The notes beneath the pieces are model-generated. The model was not told the origin of the DNA. It was given only the letters and a program-made list of their open reading frames with translations, and ran no database searches. DNA of 64,000 bases, taken from the NCBI RefSeq assembly GCF_001952855.1, contig NZ_LPNO01000004.1, forward strand, positions 113,234-177,233. Direction: 5' to 3'. Both the position numbers and the translations under genes were made by a program. This DNA comes from Pseudomonas sp. ATCC PTA-122608. Lineage in GTDB: Bacteria; Pseudomonadota; Gammaproteobacteria; Pseudomonadales; Pseudomonadaceae. This document shows positions 57,042-64,000 of the stretch, one piece after another; position 1 is the stretch's first letter; the number at the start of each line of letters is the position of its first letter.

Positions 57042-57186
57042 CTTCAATGGGGCTGGATGATAGCTTGATAGGGAATGTATTCAAGGGGTTGAGGCCAATC
57101 AATGGGCTCTCTATCTTTTCTCTCAACGATGTGACCTCGCATCGAAGCAAGTGCCTGAAACCACCCAGCTTGCGGAGAACAATAAA

Positions 57187-58287
57187 ATGTCTGAACACCA
57201 CGCAGCCTATGAAAAAAACGGTAATGCCGCGCCTCGGGATTATCGTCTGACCGGCCCTGAAGCCGCCCGCGCGCTGCAAAAAGGCCTGGCCTCGGCCAAC
57301 TGGTATCAATCGCCTATCCCGCGTAAGCGCCTGAAAGAACTGATGCAACGCCGTGATGGCCCTGCGTTGGTGGATACCGCTCTCTGGTTGCTGGCATTGG
57401 TGGTCACCGGGTTCGGTGGCTATTGGTTCTGGGGCTCCTGGGCCTGTGTACCGTTCTTCTTTGCCTACGGTTTGCTGTATGGCACCGCCTCCAATGCCCG
57501 GTGGCATGAGACGGGTCATGGCACAGCGTTCAAGACCCGTTGGCTGAATGATGCGATCTACCAGGTGTCGAGCTTCATGTTCATGTTCGAACCCCATGTA
57601 TGGCGCTGGAGTCACGCCCGGCACCACACCGACACCATCATCGTCGGGCGTGATCCGGAGATCGTCGAGCCGCGTCCGCCGAGCCTGGTGAACATGGTGC
57701 TGAGCCTGTTCAGGATGCCCTATGTGTTCACGACGATGTGGTCGGTCTGCCGGCACGCAACAGGGCGGATTGCTGAAGAGGAGAGTACGTTTATCCCGGA
57801 ATCAGAGTGGCCGAAAATTTTCACGGCGGCGCGTATCTGGCTGGTGATCTACGGGCTGACGGTGGCTGTCGCACTCTACTGGCAGAGCTGGTTGCCGCTG
57901 ATGTTCATCGGCCTGCCAACCCTTTATGGCGGCTGGCTGTCGTACCTGTTCGGCCTGACGCAGCACGTCGGCCTGGCCGAGGACGTACTGGATCACCGCA
58001 GCAACTGCCGCACCATCTACATGAATCCGCTGCTGCGTTTTCTGTACCTCAACATGAACTATCACCTCGAGCACCACATGTACCCGATGGTGCCGTTCCA
58101 CGCCCTGGCGCAGTTGCATGAAGAAATTCGTGATGACTGCCCGCCGCCCTACAACGGCTTGTTCGAGGCCCTGAAGGAAATCTTTCCGGTCATCTGGAAG
58201 CAGCGTAAGGACCCGACGTATTTCATCCGCCGCCCTCTGCCCCAGCGCGCAGAGCCGGCCGCCACCACTCAGGCAGAGCTGGCCTGA
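57187..58287 (+). CDS. Di-iron fatty-acid-desaturase-fold oxygenase (MocD-like)
   Basis: A 366-residue membrane enzyme with the three histidine boxes of the desaturase/hydroxylase superfamily: HETGHG (107-112), HARHH (143-147) and HLEHH (293-297), and hydrophobic segments at about 62-105 and 215-260. With the Rieske and reductase genes downstream it makes an oxygenase chain. In rhizopine (moc) loci MocD with MocE/F is proposed to remove the O-methyl group. ATG 57187 is the best start; ATG 57151 is in frame but overlaps the promoter-like region. Confidence 0.88.
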   Translation: MSEHHAAYEKNGNAAPRDYRLTGPEAARALQKGLASANWYQSPIPRKRLKELMQRRDGPALVDTALWLLALVVTGFGGYWFWGSWACVPFFFAYGLLYGTASNARWHETGHGTAFKTRWLNDAIYQVSSFMFMFEPHVWRWSHARHHTDTIIVGRDPEIVEPRPPSLVNMVLSLFRMPYVFTTMWSVCRHATGRIAEEESTFIPESEWPKIFTAARIWLVIYGLTVAVALYWQSWLPLMFIGLPTLYGGWLSYLFGLTQHVGLAEDVLDHRSNCRTIYMNPLLRFLYLNMNYHLEHHMYPMVPFHALAQLHEEIRDDCPPPYNGLFEALKEIFPVIWKQRKDPTYFIRRPLPQRAEPAATTQAELA

Positions 58288-58325
58288 CTGATTTGTGTTT
58301 TACCCCTGACAAGAGAGAAACCGCC

Positions 58326-58646
58326 ATGACCGATCAATGGATCGATGTCTGTGCCGTGGGCGATATAGACGAAGAAGACGTCATTCGTTTTGACCATGGC
58401 CAGCACACTTACGCTGTCTATCGCTCTGCCGAGGACCAGTTTTTCGCGACGGCGGGCCTGTGCACCCACGAATCCATCCACCTTGCCGATGGCCTGGTGA
58501 TGGACCATGTGATCGAGTGCCCCAAGCATAATGGGCGGTTCGACTACCGCTCAGGTAAAGCATTAGGGGCGCCGGTATGCGTCAACCTTAAGACCTATCC
58601 GGTCCGTGTCGAGGCGGGGCGGGTCCTGCTCGCGATTGCCGTTTAA
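58326..58646 (+). CDS. Rieske-type ferredoxin (MocE-like)
   Basis: A 106-residue Rieske [2Fe-2S] protein: CTHESIHLADG (Cys46, His48) and CPKHNGRFDY (Cys65, His68) are the cluster ligands. It should carry electrons from the reductase to the di-iron oxygenase. ATG 58326 follows GAGAGAAACC. The spacing of 38 and 18 nt to its neighbours indicates one operon. Confidence 0.93.
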   Translation: MTDQWIDVCAVGDIDEEDVIRFDHGQHTYAVYRSAEDQFFATAGLCTHESIHLADGLVMDHVIECPKHNGRFDYRSGKALGAPVCVNLKTYPVRVEAGRVLLAIAV

Positions 58647-58664
58647 CTGCCTGGAGGCTGTGCC

Positions 58665-59906
58665 ATGAACCTTGCTGATGCTCCACTGGTTATCGTGGGG
58701 GCCGGACACGCCGGCGGCCGCGCGGCGCTGACCTTGCGCGCCGAAGGCTATCGCGGTCGCCTGGTCCTGATCGGTGACGAGCCCCATGCGCCCTACGAAC
58801 GTCCGCCCCTGTCCAAGGGCTTGCTGCAGGGCACTGTTGAACTGGCGAATTGCAACGTGTGCGACCATGCGCAGCTCGCCGAGTTGGGCATCGAACACCT
58901 GACCGGCAAGCCGGTGACAGGCCTCGACCCACAGCAGCACCGCCTGCGATTTGCCGATGGCAGCGGGTTGCAGTACGCCCGCCTGTTGCTGGCGACCGGG
59001 GGCAGGGCACGACGCTTACCCGATGTGCCGGCGCATCTGGCCAATGTGTTTTATCTGCGAACCCATGATGAGGCGTTGGCATTGCGTGCGTCGCTGCAGC
59101 CGGGTACGCGTCTGGTGATCATCGGCGGTGGCTTTATCGGGCTTGATGTCGCCGCCTCCGCCCATGCCTTGGGTTGTGCGGTGACGGTGCTGGAAGCCGG
59201 GTCACGGCTGGCGGGTCGAGTCCTGCCGGAACGCGCGTCCGGTGCCCTGTTGGAGCTGCATCGCAAGCAGGGCGTGGACGTTCGCTTGAACGTAGCCATC
59301 GAAGCGGTGCAGGGCGACCTGTGTGCAGCGTCGGTGCGGTTGGTCGGCGGTGAGGTGTTGGCGTGCGACCTGCTCGTCGTCGGTATCGGCATGCAACCCA
59401 ATATCGAGCTGGCAACGGCTGCCGGGCTTGATGTAGGGCATGGCATTCGTGTCGATGCGCAGTTGCGTACCAGTGAGCCGGACATCTTTGCCGCAGGCGA
59501 TGTCTGTGAGTTCCGGCTGCACCCTCAAGGCGCTTTCCAGCGGCAGGAAACCTGGCGCAACGCGGAAACCCAGGGCCGTCACGCCGCCTTGAACCTGCTG
59601 GGTGGTGAATTACCCTTCGAGGGGATTTCGGGGTTCTGGTCCGATCAGTACGACTGGGGGCTGCAAACCGTGGGAGTGATCAGCCACACAGAACCCTCGG
59701 CGAGCCGGGCAATGCCGGGGGGCGGGTTCCTGCTGTTCTACCTCAATGCCGATCAACATCTGCAAGGGGCTTTTGGTTGGGGGCAGGGCAATAGCATCGC
59801 CAAGGACATCAAGCTGTGCGAACGCCTGATCGCCAATCGCGGCCCGCTGTCGGTGCGCGACTTGGGAGATGCCGGGGTGCCGCTCAAACACCTGTTGAGG
59901 AGCTGA
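58665..59906 (+). CDS. Ferredoxin reductase (MocF-like)
   Basis: A 413-residue FAD/NAD(P)H oxidoreductase of the rubredoxin/ferredoxin-reductase type. FAD motif VIVGAGHAGGRAAL (9-22), YERPPLSKGLLQG, NAD motif VIIGGGFIGLDVA (151-163), and IFAAGDVCEF. It completes the electron chain for the oxygenase. CTGGAGG lies upstream of ATG 58665; the next gene follows after 1 nt. Confidence 0.93.
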   Translation: MNLADAPLVIVGAGHAGGRAALTLRAEGYRGRLVLIGDEPHAPYERPPLSKGLLQGTVELANCNVCDHAQLAELGIEHLTGKPVTGLDPQQHRLRFADGSGLQYARLLLATGGRARRLPDVPAHLANVFYLRTHDEALALRASLQPGTRLVIIGGGFIGLDVAASAHALGCAVTVLEAGSRLAGRVLPERASGALLELHRKQGVDVRLNVAIEAVQGDLCAASVRLVGGEVLACDLLVVGIGMQPNIELATAAGLDVGHGIRVDAQLRTSEPDIFAAGDVCEFRLHPQGAFQRQETWRNAETQGRHAALNLLGGELPFEGISGFWSDQYDWGLQTVGVISHTEPSASRAMPGGGFLLFYLNADQHLQGAFGWGQGNSIAKDIKLCERLIANRGPLSVRDLGDAGVPLKHLLRS

Positions 59907-59907
59907 C

Positions 59908-60750
59908 ATGCGTGACTTCCTGGTATTCCAGTCGCTGTGGTCGATGCAAGATCACCGAGGCCAGTGCGATCTCCCAATTGAAGCGCAGCTTGAGAAAATT
60001 GCCGGCGCAGGCTTCGACGGGGTCACCGACCATTTCTGGCTTGCCCCACAGGCCAAGCGGTTGCATGCCGCCGCCAACGCCCAGGGCTTGCATATCGAGG
60101 GGCAGGTGTTTCCGCAAACTGTGGACGATCTGGCAGAGGCGCTCGACGCTGTCGCCCGCTATGGTTGTCATCACCTTACGCTTCAGGCAGACGTGCGGCC
60201 GCGTACGCTGTCCCAAGCGATGACACTGATCGAAGGCTGGCAGCGTTTGGCCGAACAGGTGGACTTTCCAATCCTGTTGGAAACCCATCGTTATCGCCTC
60301 ACCAGTGACCTGCTGTTCACCCTCGACCTGCTGGCTGCAATGCCCGACCTCAAACTACTGGCCGACCTGTCTCACTATGTCGTAGGGCGCGAACTGCCGG
60401 CGCCGGCCATGGAGGAAGACGATGAGCACATTCACACCATCTTGCGCCACAGTTGGGGGTTTCACGGCCGGGTGGCCAACGGCGAGCAGGTTCAGGTGCC
60501 CTTGAGCTTCGATCAACACCGCCCTTGGCTGGAGCGATTCCTGGGCTGGTGGCGTTACGGGATCGAAGATTGGCTGGCCCGTGCGCATACGCCTGCCAGC
60601 CTATCGTTCACCTGCGAGCTCGGCCCGCCACCGTATGCCATTACCGGCGCGGACGGGCGCGATATCACTGATCGCTGGGCTGAAGCATTGATGCTCAAGG
60701 AACTGATGCGCGATGTCTGGAAAGACTGCCTGGCAAAGTCGTTGCTGTGA
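59908..60750 (+). CDS. TIM-barrel isomerase/epimerase-like protein
   Basis: A 280-residue xylose-isomerase-like TIM barrel: FLVFQSLWSMQDHR, IAGAGFDGVTDHFW, HHLTLQADVRP, FPILLETHRYRLTSDLLFTLDLLAAMPDLKLLADLSHYVVG, and FTCELGPPPYAI. Glu in LLETHR and Asp in LADLSH are in metal-site positions. It is the last gene of the oxygenase operon, one base after the reductase. It probably acts on the demethylated sugar or inosose. Confidence 0.78.
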   Translation: MRDFLVFQSLWSMQDHRGQCDLPIEAQLEKIAGAGFDGVTDHFWLAPQAKRLHAAANAQGLHIEGQVFPQTVDDLAEALDAVARYGCHHLTLQADVRPRTLSQAMTLIEGWQRLAEQVDFPILLETHRYRLTSDLLFTLDLLAAMPDLKLLADLSHYVVGRELPAPAMEEDDEHIHTILRHSWGFHGRVANGEQVQVPLSFDQHRPWLERFLGWWRYGIEDWLARAHTPASLSFTCELGPPPYAITGADGRDITDRWAEALMLKELMRDVWKDCLAKSLL

Positions 60751-60925
60751 GCGTGCTCAGGCTCACAGCGGCACACGGGCAGCCTTGAATTGGCGCAGTA
60801 CAAAGCTCGACTTCGAATGGCGCAACCCGGGACGCTACCTTGGTTAACGCGTTAAACTAATCAGCTAAACAGCGTCGGATGATTAGCCTCACTTCGCACA
60901 CCAAAACGTCAACGGAACTGCGTTT

Positions 60926-61330
60926 ATGAAATACAGCTGGATCGCACTTGTCTTACTGCTTTGCGCCTGCACGAGCGGCCCCAACCACCAGGAGCAAATG
61001 GTAGAGAAGCGCTTATGGGAATATCAGTTGCTCACTCACCTCAACCACTTCAAGTCCTATCCCGAAGAAGCTCGCCTGCAAAGGCTGACCGGCATGGTCA
61101 GGGTGGCCTTTGTCGTCGACGCCAAAGGCAACCTGATACGCCACAAAATTGTCAGCCACACGGGCTCGGATCTGTTTGTCGGGGCTGTGGAGGCATTGAT
61201 TCCGGCGGCATCGCCAGTGCCTGCGCCCCCGCCCTCCATGCTGCGTAAAGGTGAAATTGAAGTGGTGGCGCCCTTTGTATTCTGCATCGAGCAGGGCGCT
61301 TGCACCGGCTCACCGCCGCAGCGAATTTAG
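60926..61330 (+). CDS. TonB C-terminal-domain lipoprotein
   Basis: A 134-residue protein with a lipoprotein signal (MKYSWIALVLLLCACTSG; lipobox LLCAC) and a TonB-C-like domain (YPEEARLQRLTGMVRVAFVVDAKGNLIRHKIVSHTGSDLFVGAVEALIPAASPVPAPP). Unlike true TonB it lacks the inner-membrane anchor and Pro-rich spacer, so it is not an energy transducer by itself. Confidence 0.75.
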   Translation: MKYSWIALVLLLCACTSGPNHQEQMVEKRLWEYQLLTHLNHFKSYPEEARLQRLTGMVRVAFVVDAKGNLIRHKIVSHTGSDLFVGAVEALIPAASPVPAPPPSMLRKGEIEVVAPFVFCIEQGACTGSPPQRI

Positions 61331-61362
61331 CGAAAACCGGTGGGCAAATGACAGGCAAAGAA

Positions 61363-61388
61363 AAGCCCGCGATGGGGAGCGCGGGCTT
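61363..61388 (+). terminator. Terminator after the TonB-C lipoprotein
   Basis: AAGCCCGCG pairs with CGCGGGCTT around loop ATGGGGAG; weak T content after it. Confidence 0.6.
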
Positions 61389-61482
61389 AAAGGTTTTTAC
61401 CAGGAGCTGAGATGACCATAGGCGCCTGGGTGTGAAAGGTGTGTGAAAGGACAGCACATCGCACCGTCAGTTGGATATTTCG

Positions 61483-61509
61483 AGCCCCGGCGTTTGCCGG
61501 GGCTTTTTC
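61483..61509 (+). terminator. Strong terminator; possible small RNA end
   Basis: AGCCCCGGC (61483-61491) and GCCGGGGCT (61496-61504), then TTTT. With the hairpin at 61363 it brackets about 95 nt without a gene, which could be a small RNA. Confidence 0.8.
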
Positions 61510-61601
61510 GTATACGGCGTCGCAACTTCTCACGGGAACAAGTGTTCAAAAATGCAGTCATAGCGATGTGCCATCTCGGCAGATCAGAAAGGAATCAATT
61601 G

Positions 61602-62144
61602 ATGTCTATCGTGGGTAAAGCTTCGTTCGCTGTTGTCGCTTCGTTGTTGATCGGTGCAATGGCCCCGTCAGTTCTGGCGGCGAGTCCGGCGCGGTGGGGG
61701 GAATTCGGTGCGTCGGTCGGTAACAAACTCACCGCGAGCAGTTCGGGCGCAGGTGGCGAATATTTCCTGCACCCGTCGGACATTTCGGTAGGTGACATTC
61801 AGGACATGCGCGACTTGCTCAAGCGCAATGACAGCGAAATTCAAAGCCTGGAAAGCAAGCTGGACGGCCAGGCTCGCGCCCTTGAAGATCTGAAGAAAAA
61901 CACTGGCTCAAGTTCCAGCTCCAGTGACGGCCAGCTGTCCGAGCTCAAGCGCACCGTATCCGATCAGAAAAACACCATCGACAAACTCAAGAGCGAGATT
62001 GAAGACCTGAAGCGCAATTCAAGTTCCAGCTCAAACTCCAGCTCCAGCGAACTGTCCAGCCTCAAAAGCACCGTCAGTGATCAGAAGCGCAGCCTTGAAG
62101 ACCTCAAGCGCAGTGTCGACAACCTCAGCAGCAAGGTGAAGTAA
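61602..62144 (+). CDS. Secreted coiled-coil protein with Ser-rich linkers
   Basis: A 180-residue protein with a signal peptide (MSIVGKASFAVVASLLIGAMAPSVLA-ASP). Three heptad blocks (IQDMRDLLKRNDSEIQSLESKLDGQARALEDLKKN; LKRTVSDQKNTIDKLKSEIEDLKRN; LKSTVSDQKRSLEDLKRSVDNLSSKVK) are separated by Ser-rich stretches. The repeats share TVSDQK, showing internal duplication. It is probably a periplasmic or surface fibre-like oligomer. AAAGGA precedes ATG 61602; the longer frame is discarded because it has no signal peptide. Confidence 0.78.
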   Translation: MSIVGKASFAVVASLLIGAMAPSVLAASPARWGEFGASVGNKLTASSSGAGGEYFLHPSDISVGDIQDMRDLLKRNDSEIQSLESKLDGQARALEDLKKNTGSSSSSSDGQLSELKRTVSDQKNTIDKLKSEIEDLKRNSSSSSNSSSSELSSLKSTVSDQKRSLEDLKRSVDNLSSKVK

Positions 62145-62205
62145 AAGCGCATCAGCCGTGTTGCCGCTGAAAGCCTGGCCAAGAGGTCTATCGTTACTGC
62201 GCCTT

Positions 62206-62727
62206 TTACCGGGCCAAACGGTGGGACATGACCACCATCGGGATCGCTGTGATGTCGGTGCTGAATGGGATCTCTGCCAGGCGTTCAAACCCGCAGCGCT
62301 GATAAAACCGTTGGGCGCTTTCATTGGTTTTGAGTACTTCTAGCCACAGCAGCGGTTGTTGGTGGGTGTGTGCAAGCTGAAGCACATGGTCCAACAACTG
62401 CTGCCCGTGGCCTTTGCCGGCCTCGGACTTCAGGAAGTAGATTTTTTGCAGCTCTGCGCCGGTTTCATCGCTGCTTGGGATCGCCCGGTTCCAGTTGACT
62501 TTGGCGAACCCGACGTCGCGTGCCTGCTCATCCCGGGCGAGTAACCAGCAATGCGCTGCGGGACGCTCAAGGGTGTCTTGCAGCGATTCTGGAGAGAAGT
62601 CCTTATCCAGGAAATCCTGCATGCCCGCCGGGCTCCAGATGGCCGAGAAATGCTCGGTGTAGGTCTCGATGCCAATGTCACGCAGCACTGCACAATCGCT
62701 GACCGTCGCCTGTTTGATGCTGATCAT
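62206..62727 (-). CDS. GNAT-family N-acetyltransferase
   Basis: A 173-residue protein: ISIKQATVSDCAVLRDIGIETYTEHF, the acetyl-CoA motif LQKIYFLKSEAGKGHGQQLLDHVLQLA (Q/RxxGxG/A form GKGHGQ), and LEVLKTNESAQRFYQRCGFERL. Start ATG 62727 with GGAG upstream. Substrate unknown. Confidence 0.88.
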   Translation of the reverse strand: MISIKQATVSDCAVLRDIGIETYTEHFSAIWSPAGMQDFLDKDFSPESLQDTLERPAAHCWLLARDEQARDVGFAKVNWNRAIPSSDETGAELQKIYFLKSEAGKGHGQQLLDHVLQLAHTHQQPLLWLEVLKTNESAQRFYQRCGFERLAEIPFSTDITAIPMVVMSHRLAR

Positions 62728-62841
62728 CTTCCCTGCTCCATGAGTGCACGCCTGTGCGACGCCCGGTAGGTTACACCGCTTTACCCGGGTGTATGGTAGA
62801 CCGGGCAAACACCTGGATTATCTCTGGAGAGAGAGGTGACT

Positions 62842-63033
62842 ATGAGCACGCCCATGCTGAACAAACTGCATCTCAACGGCTATGACATCGTGCAGGTCAA
62901 CAGTGGCCCGTGGCGGGTCTGTACCAAGGCTGACCGCCTGGCATCCTTCGGCTCCCGGGAGCAGGCACTGGCCTATGCCGCTGCACTGCCGGGATACAAG
63001 GCGCGGTCGAGGCCGGTAGCCAACGATGCTTGA
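62842..63033 (+). CDS. Small hypothetical protein
   Basis: A 63-residue protein, MSTPMLNKLHLNGYDIVQVNSGPWRVCTKADRLASFGSREQALAYAAALPGY. The pattern of two strands and a helix (F-x-S-REQAL-x-YA) resembles small DUF2188-like domains. GGAGAGAGAGG precedes it; GTG 62836 is an alternative start. Confidence 0.65.
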   Translation: MSTPMLNKLHLNGYDIVQVNSGPWRVCTKADRLASFGSREQALAYAAALPGYKARSRPVANDA

Positions 63034-63097
63034 ACCCTCAACAGCCTCGGTCAGTCCGGGGCTTTTTATTGGGTCTCGCTTGAGCAATACATAAACG

Positions 63098-63189
63098 GTG
63101 GCGAGGGAGCTTGCTCCCGCTGGAGTGCGAAGCGCTCCCAGGATTTTGGGGCCGCTGCGCAGCCCAACGGGAGCAAGCTCCCTCGCCAC
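63098..63189. repeat. REP-like inverted repeat pair
   Basis: A 22-bp arm at 63098-63119 (begins GTGGCGAGGGAGC) is repeated as its exact reverse complement at 63168-63189. The 48-nt interior contains a further small hairpin, GGGGCCGCTGCGCAGCCC. This is typical of the short interspersed repeats of P. fluorescens-group genomes. Nothing else is seen in the gap 63034-63241 beyond a short T-run after the previous gene. Confidence 0.85.
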
Positions 63190-63241
63190 ACAGCGGATAT
63201 TTTGGGATGATTCGCAGCTGATTAGCCCGTAGGAACCTGTC

Positions 63242-63877
63242 ATGTCCCTGGCAACTTTATTTCTGTTCGTCATGATGAGCGCCGCGATTATCGCGATTCC
63301 CGGTCCGACGGTTTTGCTGGCCCTGCAAAACGGTTCGCGCCACGGTTTGCAGGCGGCGTTCTGGGGCATGGCCGGAGCGGTGTTGGCGGACGCGTTGCTG
63401 GTAACGGCGGTGGCCTGCGGCCTGGGGCTGTTGCTGGCGGCCAGCGAAGGGTTGTTTCAGGCGCTGAAATGGATGGGTTCGGCGTACCTCATCTGGATCG
63501 GTTGGCAGATGCTGCGCGCACCCCAAGCCGCGCTACCGACCGTGGGCGAAGGTGAGGACACTGGCACTCGCACTGCGAGTATTTTCACCCGCAGTTTCCT
63601 CGTGGCGATTTCCAATCCCAAGGCGTTGCTGTTCATGTCGGCGTTCCTGCCGCAATTCGTCGACAGCACCCAGGCGCAACTGCCGCAGTACGCGTGCCTG
63701 TTGCTGGCGCTGTGTGTGCTGAACGTCAGCATCATGATGTTCTATGCGGTGTGTGGGGCGCGCCTGCTCAGTCGCCTGCGGCCCGCACACTTGCAGCGCT
63801 TCAACCGTGGGGCGGGTGGTTTGCTGGTGACAATGGGCGTGCTGTTGGCCGCCTATCGTCGTGCTCCGGCTGCTTGA
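63242..63877 (+). CDS. LysE/RhtB-family exporter
   Basis: A 211-residue membrane protein with the family start FLFVMMSAAIIAIPGPTVLLALQNGSRHGLQAAFWGMAGAV and FLVAISNPKALLFMSAFLPQFVD, and six hydrophobic segments. Likely exports amino acids such as threonine or homoserine lactone-like compounds. A second family member is at 44.1 kb. Confidence 0.9.
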   Translation: MSLATLFLFVMMSAAIIAIPGPTVLLALQNGSRHGLQAAFWGMAGAVLADALLVTAVACGLGLLLAASEGLFQALKWMGSAYLIWIGWQMLRAPQAALPTVGEGEDTGTRTASIFTRSFLVAISNPKALLFMSAFLPQFVDSTQAQLPQYACLLLALCVLNVSIMMFYAVCGARLLSRLRPAHLQRFNRGAGGLLVTMGVLLAAYRRAPAA

Positions 63878-64000
63878 GCTAGACGAATGGCTGGCCGCTG
63901 AAACCGCGTGGCAGGCGCTGACGGCCTGGCAGGTCAGTCAGGCGCTGTGTCCAGGCGTTGCGCCAATCACCGGCGACATGTTCCGCTTTTGATCTGCGTG

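Noticed and set aside
63861..63992. 43-codon frame (GTG 63861) overlapping the end of the last LysE-type gene
   Set aside because: No ribosome site and no family pattern; the window ends too soon to judge it.

Overview
The window is a stretch of a Pseudomonas chromosome, most likely of the P. fluorescens group. The signs are high-GC coding with strong G/C third positions, Pseudomonas-restricted families (DUF1652-like, DUF6124/DUF3077-like), and a long REP-like inverted repeat near 63.1 kb. Everything here comes from reading the sequence; no database search was run.

Positions 1 to about 31.4 kb are the late half of a tailed-phage prophage whose integrase and early genes lie to the left of the window. 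In order it holds: the end of a VapE-like primase/helicase; a Q-like antiterminator; a control region with repeated CTGTCCTACTGTCC motifs; a holin; a lambda-type packaging and head module (terminase, gpW, portal, ClpP-like protease, decoration protein, capsid, joining proteins); a P2-type contractile tail (spike V, W, J, I, fibre, chaperone, sheath, tube, E/E', tape measure, U, X, D); and lysis genes (GH19 endolysin, Rz with embedded Rz1). Accessory cargo follows: a Dam-like methylase, a low-GC minus-strand cassette (RES-like, PIN-like, and a possible nuclease), an SRAP/YedK protein, and a LexA-boxed umuDC pair. The tail chaperone E has two tandem copies of its domain. It ends in CTT TGA, the +1 frameshift context known from RF2, exactly where a +1 shift would fuse it to the E' frame.

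From 31.4 to 34.3 kb there is an integration graveyard. Two diverged 133-nt elements with tRNA-like T-arms bracket a GIY-YIG gene and an HNH gene. A minus-strand tRNA-Gly(CCC) 3' fragment lies between them, and a tRNA-Cys 3' half at 34195-34243 is the best candidate for the right prophage or island boundary.

From 34.3 to 51 kb the window looks chromosomal. It holds a DUF6124-like gene behind a structured leader, an Asp-nucleophile hydrolase divergent from a GlxA-type regulator, small secreted proteins, a GH6 glucanase, a DUF1993-like gene, two paralogous XRE regulators flanking a three-gene coiled-coil operon, a LysE exporter, tRNA-Leu(UAA), a lipoprotein, an ASCH-domain protein, a glycine-zipper protein, an epoxide-hydrolase-like enzyme and an MFS exporter.

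From 51.0 to 60.8 kb is a catabolic island whose gene content matches the rhizobial moc (rhizopine, methyl-inosamine) genes: periplasmic binding protein, sugar isomerase-like TIM barrel, Gfo/Idh/MocA dehydrogenase, a MocD-like di-iron oxygenase, a Rieske ferredoxin, a ferredoxin reductase and a second TIM barrel. A sigma-54 activator and a LacI repressor sit between the two operons. A near-consensus -24/-12 promoter, nested palindromes and a perfect LacI-type operator are visible. The window ends with a TonB-C lipoprotein, a coiled-coil secreted protein, a GNAT acetyltransferase, a small hypothetical gene, the REP-like repeat and a second LysE-family exporter.
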